48,975 nucleotides of DNA from an uncultured Alphaproteobacteria bacterium (GTDB lineage Bacteria; Pseudomonadota; Alphaproteobacteria; HIMB59). Below, piece by piece: positions 8,512-15,760 of this stretch (position 1 is the first letter of the stretch; every line of letters begins with the position of its first letter). Under the pieces are notes generated by a model. It worked only from the letters and a program-made list of their open reading frames with translations, did not search any database and was not told the DNA's origin. The stretch is taken from positions 1-48,975 of the forward strand of contig CABZMT010000008.1 in NCBI GenBank assembly GCA_902526965.1, given 5' to 3'. Position numbers and translations under genes: made by a program.

Positions 8512-9533
8512 GTTATTTAGCTAATGCAAAAAGATATACCAGAATGCAATATAGAAATTGTGGACAGAGTGGTTTAAAGCTTCCATTAATTTCTATAGGT
8601 CTTTGGCATAATTTTGGTGGAAATGGGATGTCTTCAGAGTCTAAAAAGATATTGTTTGAGTCTTTTGACTCTGGAATTACTCATTTTGATTTAGCAAATA
8701 ATTATGGACCACCTTATGGCAGTGCTGAAACTAATTTTGGCAAAGTTATGAAAAGTGATTTAGGAAAATATAGAGATGAGATGGTTATTTCATCTAAGGC
8801 TGGTTATGATATGTGGGATGGTCCTTACGGGGAATGGGGATCAAAGAAACATGTCATTGCTAGTTGTGATCAAAGTTTAAAAAGAATGAACTTAGATTAT
8901 GTTGATATATTTTATTCACATCGTTTTGATCCAAATACACCCTTAGAGGAAACGGCTGACGCTCTCGAAAGTATATATCGTTCAGGCAAAGCACTTTACA
9001 TTGGAATTTCCTCATACTCAGAAAATAAAACTAATGTAATGATGAAAATTCTTAAACAAAGAGGAATTAAATTATTTATCCACCAACCCTCTTATTCTTT
9101 AATTAATCGTTGGATTGAAAAAGGCCTTACTAAAACTCTTATGAAAAATGGAGTAGGATGTATCGCTTTCTCCCCTTTAGCACAGGGTTTTCTTTCAAAT
9201 AAATACTTAAACGGACTTCCTAAGGGTACAAGAGTTAGTGAAAATAGCTCCTTTAGTAAAAAACTAATTACTAAAAAAAATACAAAGATTATTAACGATT
9301 TAAACAAACTAGCAAAAAAAAGAGGCCAAAACTTATCTCAGATGGCCTTAGCTTGGGTTTTAAATAATAAAGCCATCACCTCAGCCTTAATTGGTGCAAG
9401 GAGTGTTAATCAGCTAAGAGATTGTCTTGCCTCTCTTGATAATTTGAAATTTGGTAAAGAAGAAATAAGAAAAATTAATCAAAAGGCAAAAGACGGAGAT
9501 ATTAATATTTGGGCTCCATCTAGCTCATATTGA
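8508..9533 (+). CDS. Aldo/keto reductase (YghZ / L-glyceraldehyde 3-phosphate reductase type)
   Basis: A 341-residue NADPH-dependent TIM-barrel oxidoreductase. The catalytic tetrad is visible: Asp61 and Tyr66 (FDLANNYGPPYG), Lys97 (SSKAGYDMW) and His138 (YSHRFDP). The NYGPPYGSAE and DMWDGPYGEWGS stretches are characteristic of the YghZ group, which reduces L-glyceraldehyde 3-phosphate and methylglyoxal, so it could detoxify aldehydes produced by sugar cleavage. It overlaps the ribokinase stop by ATGA, and its own TGA overlaps the TTG start of the SGNH hydrolase, so fucU-rbsK-AKR-SGNH reads as a tightly coupled operon. Confidence 0.85.
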   Translation: MSYLANAKRYTRMQYRNCGQSGLKLPLISIGLWHNFGGNGMSSESKKILFESFDSGITHFDLANNYGPPYGSAETNFGKVMKSDLGKYRDEMVISSKAGYDMWDGPYGEWGSKKHVIASCDQSLKRMNLDYVDIFYSHRFDPNTPLEETADALESIYRSGKALYIGISSYSENKTNVMMKILKQRGIKLFIHQPSYSLINRWIEKGLTKTLMKNGVGCIAFSPLAQGFLSNKYLNGLPKGTRVSENSSFSKKLITKKNTKIINDLNKLAKKRGQNLSQMALAWVLNNKAITSALIGARSVNQLRDCLASLDNLKFGKEEIRKINQKAKDGDINIWAPSSSY

Positions 9534-10195
9534 TTAATATTTTAGTTTTTGGTGACTCCAATAGTTGGGGATATACAGATGAAGATGAGGGTAAAAAATA
9601 TGATAAAAGATGGCCTATTGAATTATCTAACCATTTAGCAAATGCTCGTTTAAATTGTTCTGTTATAGAAGACTCCCTGCCCGGTAGAACAACTAATGTT
9701 AACGATATGCAAGATGGATCTCATTTAAATGGAGCTTCTATTTTTAAATCTTGTATTTTATCTCACTCACCTCTTAATTTAATAATAATAATGCTTGGAA
9801 CTAACGATTTAAAAAAAAGATTTAATAGGTCCTCTGATGAAGTTGCTAGAGGTATCAAAGAACTTATTAATATTGCCAAACATACATTTTCGGGAAAAGG
9901 TACTTGGCATGATCAAAATTTATCAGAAATAGTAGTAATTTGCCCTCCAGTTCTAGGAGAGCTATCTAATGATTTACAATGGTCAAACTACTTTGAATGG
10001 GAGGGAGCTTTTGATAAGTCTAAAAAATTATTTAATTCCTTAAAACATATTACTGATGAAGAAAAAGTTTATTTAATTGATAGTAATCAATATATTAAAT
10101 CTTCAATCTTAGATCCAATACACTGGTCTAAAAAAACTCATGAAACTTTTGGTAAAAAAGTAGCTGATTTAATAGTAGATATAATTAAACTTTAA
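9530..10195 (+). CDS. SGNH/GDSL-family esterase
   Basis: A 221-residue hydrolase with the SGNH blocks: nucleophile Ser10 in FGDSNSWGY, the block II Gly in LPGRTT, Asn in MLGTND, and the Asp195/His198 pair in DPIHW. It begins with TTG at 9530 inside the previous stop (TTGA), and GDSN follows almost at once, so there is no signal peptide and it should be cytoplasmic. It resembles the arylesterase/acetyl-esterase group (including acetylxylan esterases) found in sugar operons, so removing acyl groups from imported sugars is a fair inference. Its 3' end overlaps the convergent Gfo/Idh gene by 11 bp. Confidence 0.8.
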   Translation: MINILVFGDSNSWGYTDEDEGKKYDKRWPIELSNHLANARLNCSVIEDSLPGRTTNVNDMQDGSHLNGASIFKSCILSHSPLNLIIIMLGTNDLKKRFNRSSDEVARGIKELINIAKHTFSGKGTWHDQNLSEIVVICPPVLGELSNDLQWSNYFEWEGAFDKSKKLFNSLKHITDEEKVYLIDSNQYIKSSILDPIHWSKKTHETFGKKVADLIVDIIKL

Positions 10196-11192
10196 TCCAC
10201 TTACCTCTTTTTATTGATTTAAAAGTAGCATCTAACACTTTCATATTTTTTTTTGCGTCTTTTAAGTCATAATCAACTTTTGTTTTTTTTAAAAGATGAT
10301 CAGAAAAAGCGGTAACTTGATGTTCATATTGATCAGATGGCTTAAATACTTTTATTGTATTATCTTTTCTGTAAATAGACCGTCCATTATAAATGACAAC
10401 TGTTGTAGGTTTGCTCTTTATCGCATTGAAAGGATTTTCAACTACTATCGTTTTTTTTGTGCCTAAAATGATAACTTTTTGAGAATTAGTGCTTTGGGTG
10501 GCAACAGTATAAGATGAGAATACACCGTCAAAATCTAAAAGAGTAGTTGATAAAATATCTGTCTTAAAATTTTTATCTTTAATTGCGGTAGCAACAACTC
10601 TTTTTGGTTCTTTGTCTAGTAAGTATCTCGAAATTACAGTTGGGTAACAACCAATATCATAAACTGCACCACCACCATATTTTTGAATGTTTCTAATATT
10701 GTTTGGGTCTTTATTAAAATAAGAAAAGACTGAGGATATGTTTGATATTTTTCCGATACTTCCAGATCTAATGTATTTTTTTATCCATTGCCATTGAGGG
10801 TGATGCCTCACCATAAAAGCTTCTTTGATAATAATATTATGTTTTGCTGCTTTTTTGATTAGTGGATTAATGTCCTTTGCTTTTAATGATAGTGGTTTTT
10901 CTAAAAGAATGTGTTTGCCATGAGCGCAAGCCTTTAAACTTGTTTTGATATGTAAATGATTTGGTAGAGGGTTGTAGACAATATCAATATCAGGATCAAG
11001 ATAAAGCTCATCATATGAGCCATAACTTTTAGAAATTTGAAATTTATTTTGAAGTATTGTTGCTTTACTTTTACTTCTACTAGCAATCGCTAATAAATTA
11101 CTGTTTTTAGATTTTATAATTGCTGGGATAACATGCTCCCATCCAATTTTTGCTGAACTGATAATACCCCAATTAATAACTTTTTTTTTCAT
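10185..11192 (-). CDS. Gfo/Idh/MocA-family oxidoreductase
   Basis: A 335-residue NAD(P)-dependent sugar oxidoreductase. The N-terminal Rossmann strand is WGIISSAKIG, the cofactor-end catalytic lysine is in LLEKPLSL, and the second-domain motif is YGGGAVYDIGCYPT. That Asp/Tyr arrangement is the one seen in glucose-fructose oxidoreductase, dihydrodiol dehydrogenase and D-xylose 1-dehydrogenase relatives rather than in inositol dehydrogenases. No Tat signal is seen, so a cytoplasmic dehydrogenase of an aldose is likely. It is a lone minus-strand gene, divergent from the ROK kinase across 91 bp and overlapping the esterase gene at its 3' end. Confidence 0.83.
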   Translation of the reverse strand: MKKKVINWGIISSAKIGWEHVIPAIIKSKNSNLLAIASRSKSKATILQNKFQISKSYGSYDELYLDPDIDIVYNPLPNHLHIKTSLKACAHGKHILLEKPLSLKAKDINPLIKKAAKHNIIIKEAFMVRHHPQWQWIKKYIRSGSIGKISNISSVFSYFNKDPNNIRNIQKYGGGAVYDIGCYPTVISRYLLDKEPKRVVATAIKDKNFKTDILSTTLLDFDGVFSSYTVATQSTNSQKVIILGTKKTIVVENPFNAIKSKPTTVVIYNGRSIYRKDNTIKVFKPSDQYEHQVTAFSDHLLKKTKVDYDLKDAKKNMKVLDATFKSIKRGKWIKV

Positions 11193-11263
11193 ATAAGATT
11201 TACTCTAAGTACTTATCTTATATCATTGAATTAATATATATGTGTATTATGTTTTTATATTCA

Positions 11264-11269
11264 TATAAT
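11264..11269 (+). promoter_or_regulatory. Candidate -10 box before the ROK kinase
   Basis: A perfect TATAAT lies 14 bp before the ATG at 11284 in the 91 bp divergent spacer. No good TTGACA-like box is seen 17 bp upstream (TGTGTA) and no Shine-Dalgarno precedes the ATG, so transcription from here would give a nearly leaderless message. In DNA this AT-rich the match could be chance. Confidence 0.3.
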
Positions 11270-11283
11270 AGTTCGCAAAAGTA

Positions 11284-12210
11284 ATGTCAAAAAATTTTAA
11301 AGTTGGTATTGATTATGGTGGTACTAAAATTGAGGGCATCCTCATGGATAATGAAGGTAACGAGATTTTAAGAAAAAGGTCAACTTACGAAAAAAATTAT
11401 AAAAGTGGTATTCAAACTGTAAGCTCTCTTGTTGAAGAATTTGATAAACACACCGGAACTATTAATTCTGTTGGGGTAGGCATTCCAGGCTCATCATCTA
11501 AGGAGACTGGTTTAATAAAAAATGCTAACTCTATTTGGTTAAATGATAAACCTTTTAAACAAGACTTAGAAAATTCCTTAGGAAGGGATATCAGATTAAT
11601 GAATGATGCTAATTGTTTTGCTTTATCAGAGTCAATAGATGGATCTGGCCGAGGATATGATAGCGTATGGGGAGTTATTATAGGTTCTGGCTTTGGGGGA
11701 TCTTTTGTTTATAAAAACCAAGTAATTGAGGGTGTTAATCAAGTTGCTGGTGATTGGGGACACCAACCCCTCCCATACCCTAATGAAGAAGAACAAGAAT
11801 TGGGATTAGAATGTGAGGTTGGAAATTGCCATAGACCTCTTTGTGCTGAGCAATTTATATCAGGAGTAGGTTTTACCAAATTGTTTAATTTAAAGTATGG
11901 GACTAATTTTAGAACTAGAGAAATAGTTGCTCTAGAGGCAAATGGGGATGAGAGAGCAAAAAAAGAATTTGATCTTTATGAAGATCGCTTTGCAAGGTTA
12001 ATTGCAATTATGATTGGCATAATCGACCCTGATGTAATTATCTTGGGTGGGGGTATGTCAAATATTGGAAGAATATATAAAAATATTCCAAAAATTCTTC
12101 CTAAATATACTTTTAGTGATAAAGTAAGAAATAAGATTTTAAGAAACACACATGGTGACTCAAGTGGAGTGAGGGGTGCAGCATGGTTGTGGGACTCAGA
12201 TAAATTCTAA
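11284..12210 (+). CDS. ROK-family hexokinase (fructokinase/glucokinase)
   Basis: Phosphorylates a hexose, probably fructose or glucose, with ATP. The 308-residue protein has the phosphate loop IDYGGTKIEG (9-18), catalytic Asp108 in MNDANCFAL, IGSGFGGS, the zinc-ligand His160 in GDWGHQPLPYP, and ILGGGMSN. The GHQPLP sequence is the Mak/fructokinase-type arrangement. The usual zinc knuckle C-x-C-x4-C is altered: cysteines are at 177, 182 and 187 before AEQFISG. It directly abuts 6-phosphofructokinase (TAA then ATG), so the two form a fructose to fructose 1,6-bisphosphate module if this is a fructokinase. Confidence 0.83.
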   Translation: MSKNFKVGIDYGGTKIEGILMDNEGNEILRKRSTYEKNYKSGIQTVSSLVEEFDKHTGTINSVGVGIPGSSSKETGLIKNANSIWLNDKPFKQDLENSLGRDIRLMNDANCFALSESIDGSGRGYDSVWGVIIGSGFGGSFVYKNQVIEGVNQVAGDWGHQPLPYPNEEEQELGLECEVGNCHRPLCAEQFISGVGFTKLFNLKYGTNFRTREIVALEANGDERAKKEFDLYEDRFARLIAIMIGIIDPDVIILGGGMSNIGRIYKNIPKILPKYTFSDKVRNKILRNTHGDSSGVRGAAWLWDSDKF

Positions 12211-13293
12211 ATGAAAAAAATTGGAATACTTACAAGTGGAGGAGATTGTGGTGGTTTAAATGCTGCTGTTCGATCTATTTTTTTTCGAGCAAAAAATACA
12301 TATAACATGGAAGTACTTGGAATTCGAGACGGCACTGTTGGTTTAATGCAAAGACCTGTGGCCTACTTACCGCTAGATTATCAAACCTTTAGTGGGTCTC
12401 TACTAAGACAAGGTGGTACTTTTTTAGGTACAACAAGCAAGGGCAACCCTTTTAAATTTCCAATGCCAGATGGAGAGTTTAAAGACCGTTCACAAGAAAT
12501 AATTGACGGTTATCATGAATTAGGCCTAGAGGGTTTAATCGTGATCGGTGGTGATGGCAGCATGTCAATTCTTACCGAAATAGCAAAACGTGGGAATTTA
12601 AATATTGTTGCTATACCAAAAACAATCGACAACGATGTTGGTGCAACAGAAAGCTCAATTGGATTTAATACAGCTGTAAATGTTGCTACTCAAGCGCTTG
12701 ATAACCTTCAAACAACTGCCGCAAGTCACCAAAGAACAATGATTTTAGAAGTTATGGGAAGAGATGCGGGACATATTGCAATTAATGCAGGGATTGCTGG
12801 AGGAGCAGACGCTATTTTAATACCTGAAATTAAATACTCTATCAAAGGGATCGTAAACAAATTAACTGAAATGAAAAACAGAGGAATTGTTCACTCCTTA
12901 ATTGTTGTTGCTGAGGCTGTTAAAACCGAGGAAGGTAAAAGCTATACTGTTGAATTCGCAGACGGACAAAAAAGACTTGGTGGTATAGGAAATTACTTAT
13001 CTGAGGAGATTATGAAAATGACTGATATAGAGTGCAGAGTGACATCTCTTGGTCATGTTCAAAGAGGTGCCCCTCCTACTCCAAGAGATAGAATTCTTGC
13101 TAGTGCTTTTGGTGTGTACGCAGTTGATTTGATAGCTCAAGGTAAAATGGGAAGGATGGTTGCATGGAGAGATCGCAAGGTTGTTGATGTTCCAATCAGT
13201 GAGGGTATATCAACGTATAAAGTAGTTGATAGATCAGACCCACTTATTGAAACTGCACTTGCTTTAGGAGTTTATGTCGGCGATATAAACTAA
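12211..13293 (+). CDS. pfkA: 6-phosphofructokinase
   Basis: Converts fructose 6-phosphate to fructose 1,6-bisphosphate, the committed glycolytic step. At 360 residues it matches the longer PFK group rather than the 320-residue E. coli type. Visible motifs are GILTSGGDCGGLNAAVR (4-20), GGDGS (113-117), PKTIDND (136-142) with catalytic Asp140, MGRDAGHIA, and GHVQRGAPPTPRDR for substrate binding. Gly116 is the position that favours ATP, while Lys137 stands where ATP-PFKs of the E. coli type have Gly and PPi-PFKs have Lys, so the phosphoryl donor is most likely ATP but not certain. No gap separates it from its two neighbours. Confidence 0.93.
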   Translation: MKKIGILTSGGDCGGLNAAVRSIFFRAKNTYNMEVLGIRDGTVGLMQRPVAYLPLDYQTFSGSLLRQGGTFLGTTSKGNPFKFPMPDGEFKDRSQEIIDGYHELGLEGLIVIGGDGSMSILTEIAKRGNLNIVAIPKTIDNDVGATESSIGFNTAVNVATQALDNLQTTAASHQRTMILEVMGRDAGHIAINAGIAGGADAILIPEIKYSIKGIVNKLTEMKNRGIVHSLIVVAEAVKTEEGKSYTVEFADGQKRLGGIGNYLSEEIMKMTDIECRVTSLGHVQRGAPPTPRDRILASAFGVYAVDLIAQGKMGRMVAWRDRKVVDVPISEGISTYKVVDRSDPLIETALALGVYVGDIN

Positions 13294-14124
13294 ATGTTTC
13301 AGGCAATAGAAAAGATCTTAGACTTAAAAAAATTTAAAGAAGAAATATTTAAAGGAAAAATTTTTGTTTTTCAAAAATCACAATTCACTCTAGATTTAAT
13401 TCAGGAAATTAAGACTGAGATTAGTTGTGAGTATGATGGAGAGCTAGAAAAAATTCATTACTTAGATGAATGTGAAGCAATTAGTACTAACCTCGTATCA
13501 AATCTTAAAAATTCAAAGATTTTTAAAAAACTATTTAAGAGCTTTTTAATAGAAAGAGGTTTTTATAATAATAATTCTTATTGGGACCAGTTTAGAATTA
13601 GAATTGCACCTGCTGAAAATAGATTTAATTACCGAGAAGCTTCAAGAATTAGCTTACATCGAGATACATGGGGAACAAATATTCATCAACAAATTAATTG
13701 GTGGGGGCCTATTAGTTCTGTTGACGAAACAAATACAATGATTTTTTATCCTGAATTCTTTTCTAAACCTGTAAAAAATTCTACATCTACTTGGGATCTC
13801 AATACCTACTTAGACCATAGAAAAAGAAATGATTTTTCCTATCCATCTGCCCCCCAAATGTTAGAGGAATTACCTGAACAAGTTAAAATTCTTCCTGTAA
13901 CTATCAAGCCAGGGGAAATACTTTGTTTTTCTGGATGTCATCTTCATAGCTCATCTAAGCAAAAATCTGAAAAAACAAGGTTTAGCTTTGAAATTCGTAC
14001 TATTTGTCAACAAGATTTGGATGATAAATCACAAGCTCCAAATACTGATTGTGAGCTAAAATGGCAATTTCCTAAAATTTTTAGGAATATCAATGACAAT
14101 TCGCCTTTGAAATTTACTAGATGA
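13294..14124 (+). CDS. Putative Fe(II)/2-oxoglutarate-dependent oxygenase
   Basis: I do not recognise a named family, but the 276-residue protein shows the pattern of a jelly-roll iron oxygenase. There is an H-x-D at His122/Asp124 in LHRDTWG, a distal histidine at 216 or 218 in CHLHSSS, and a following basic residue Arg229 in TRFSFEIRT for the 2-oxoglutarate carboxylate. IKPGEILCF before the distal histidine is typical of these folds. The ATG follows the PFK stop directly, so it is co-translated with glycolytic genes although its substrate is unknown. Its TGA stop overlaps a mini-ORF leading to soxB. A PhyH-like hydroxylase of a small metabolite is the main possibility. Confidence 0.55.
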   Translation: MFQAIEKILDLKKFKEEIFKGKIFVFQKSQFTLDLIQEIKTEISCEYDGELEKIHYLDECEAISTNLVSNLKNSKIFKKLFKSFLIERGFYNNNSYWDQFRIRIAPAENRFNYREASRISLHRDTWGTNIHQQINWWGPISSVDETNTMIFYPEFFSKPVKNSTSTWDLNTYLDHRKRNDFSYPSAPQMLEELPEQVKILPVTIKPGEILCFSGCHLHSSSKQKSEKTRFSFEIRTICQQDLDDKSQAPNTDCELKWQFPKIFRNINDNSPLKFTR

Positions 14125-14156
14125 GTAAAAATTTTTTTGCTAATTTGCATACGTGA
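14121..14156 (+). other. 11-codon mini-ORF bridging the oxygenase and soxB
   Basis: An ATG at 14121 sits in the stop of the oxygenase gene (ATGA) and opens an 11-codon frame ([11 protein letters not shown]). Its TGA at 14154-14156 overlaps the GTG start of soxB (GTGA). Both junctions have the geometry of translational coupling, so ribosomes could pass through it to reach soxB. No Shine-Dalgarno is visible before the GTG. It may equally be chance. Confidence 0.3.
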
Positions 14157-15403
14157 AAAAAAAATACTCAATATTTAGTATCGCCAAAAATGCTTTAAAG
14201 GGTCATAAGGATTGGCCGAAAATGTGGCGAAGTCCAGAGCCAAGAGAATTTTATGATGTTATAATAATTGGTGGTGGTGGGCACGGTCTTGGCACTGCCT
14301 ACTATTTAGCTAAAGAACATGGTTTAAAAAATATTGCTGTAATTGAAAAAGGTTGGCTTGGCGGAGGTAATACTGGAAGAAATACTACTATCATAAGATC
14401 AAATTATTTGTGGGATGACAGCGCTCACTTGTATGAGCATTCTCTTAAACTTTGGGAAAATTTATCAACTGAATTAAATTATAATGTTATGTTTAGTCAA
14501 CGAGGTGTAATGAACCTTGCTCACAACGAACATGATATAAAAGAAATTAAAAGAAGAGTAAGTGCAAATAATTTAAATGGCATAGACTCGCTTTGGCTCT
14601 CTAAAGAGGAAATTCAAAAAAAAGTTCCTATCATGAATACCGATAATCTACGTTATCCTGTTCTTGGTGCATCTTACCAACCAAGAGGTGGAACTGCTCG
14701 ACATGATGCTGTTGCTTGGGGATTTGCTATGCGTGCAGATGAAATGGGAGTAGATATAATTCAAAACTGTGAGGCGCATCAAATTAAAACTAAAAATGGA
14801 AAAATAGAGGGTGTGGAAACATCTAAAGGTTTTATTCGAGCCAATAAAGTTGGTGTAGTTGCATCGGGACATACAGGTGTTCTTGCTGAGACTGCGGGTA
14901 TCAGACTTCCGCTACAAAGCAAACCTCTACAAGCTTTAGTTTCTGAGCCAATAAAACCAATTATTGATACTGTTGTAATGTCATCTGCTGTTCATGCTTA
15001 TGTAAGCCAGTCTGATAAGGGTGAACTTGTAATAGGCGCAGGAACAGACAGCTATAATTCCTTCACACAGCGTGGTGGTTTTAATATTATAGAGGAGACT
15101 GTGAGAGCTATGGTCGAGCTTTACCCTGTATTTGGAAAAATGAAAATGCTTCGTCAATGGGGAGGAATTGTCGATATTTGTCCTGATGCCAGTCCTATAA
15201 TTAGTAAATGTGATGTTGAGGGATTATTTTTTAATTGTGGTTGGGGCACAGGTGGTTTTAAAGCGACACCTGGAAGTGCTAATGTCTTTGCACATACGAT
15301 TGCTAAAAATGAGGCCCATAAAATAAATAGTGCTTTTAATTTAGATAGATTTGCAAGCGGAAAACTAGTTGATGAACATGGGGCTGCAGCAGTAGCCCAT
15401 TAA
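14153..15403 (+). CDS. soxB: Sarcosine oxidase beta subunit
   Basis: Flavoprotein subunit of heterotetrameric sarcosine oxidase, which oxidises sarcosine to glycine while passing the methyl carbon to tetrahydrofolate as methylene-THF and making hydrogen peroxide. The 416 residues include the FAD-binding [17 protein letters not shown] (37-53), [13 protein letters not shown], and [14 protein letters not shown], where His184 matches the histidine that carries covalent [16 protein letters not shown] near the C-terminus is typical. The start is GTG at 14153, chosen because [15 protein letters not shown] matches the usual N-terminus. It opens the soxB-D-A-G order, 6 bp before soxD. Confidence 0.94.
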   Translation: MKKKYSIFSIAKNALKGHKDWPKMWRSPEPREFYDVIIIGGGGHGLGTAYYLAKEHGLKNIAVIEKGWLGGGNTGRNTTIIRSNYLWDDSAHLYEHSLKLWENLSTELNYNVMFSQRGVMNLAHNEHDIKEIKRRVSANNLNGIDSLWLSKEEIQKKVPIMNTDNLRYPVLGASYQPRGGTARHDAVAWGFAMRADEMGVDIIQNCEAHQIKTKNGKIEGVETSKGFIRANKVGVVASGHTGVLAETAGIRLPLQSKPLQALVSEPIKPIIDTVVMSSAVHAYVSQSDKGELVIGAGTDSYNSFTQRGGFNIIEETVRAMVELYPVFGKMKMLRQWGGIVDICPDASPIISKCDVEGLFFNCGWGTGGFKATPGSANVFAHTIAKNEAHKINSAFNLDRFASGKLVDEHGAAAVAH

Positions 15404-15409
15404 TTCAAC

Positions 15410-15760
15410 ATGCTTATTATCGACTGTCCGTACTGCGGTCCAAGAGACCAATTAGAATTTTCTAACGGTGGTGAAGCTCACGTTAAGCGGCCCGATGGAT
15501 CTGCTGACATTGGAGATCGAGAATGGGGCGAATATGTTTTTATCAGAGCAAATCCAAAAGGTATTTTTTATGAAAGATGGGTTCATTCCCATGGATGCCG
15601 AAAATGGTTTAATTGTGTTAGAGATACATCTACCGATGAAATTTTAAAAATATATAAAATTGATGAAGAAAGACCAAAGCTAGATAGTTTTAAAAATAAT
15701 GTAAAAACTCCATCAGGAGAACCAAACTTAGGATCAGGTAATTTTACAGTTAAAAAATGA
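15410..15760 (+). CDS. soxD: Sarcosine oxidase delta subunit
   Basis: Small zinc-binding subunit of heterotetrameric sarcosine oxidase. The 116 residues show the zinc set Cys6 and Cys9 (IDCPYCG) with His59 and Cys63 (WVHSHGC), followed by the conserved RKWFNCVRDT. REWGEYVFIRANP is a family hallmark. The protein has no catalytic centre of its own and stabilises the complex. The C-terminal tail after about residue 85 is charged and variable. The soxA ATG overlaps its TGA as ATGA. Confidence 0.93.
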   Translation: MLIIDCPYCGPRDQLEFSNGGEAHVKRPDGSADIGDREWGEYVFIRANPKGIFYERWVHSHGCRKWFNCVRDTSTDEILKIYKIDEERPKLDSFKNNVKTPSGEPNLGSGNFTVKK

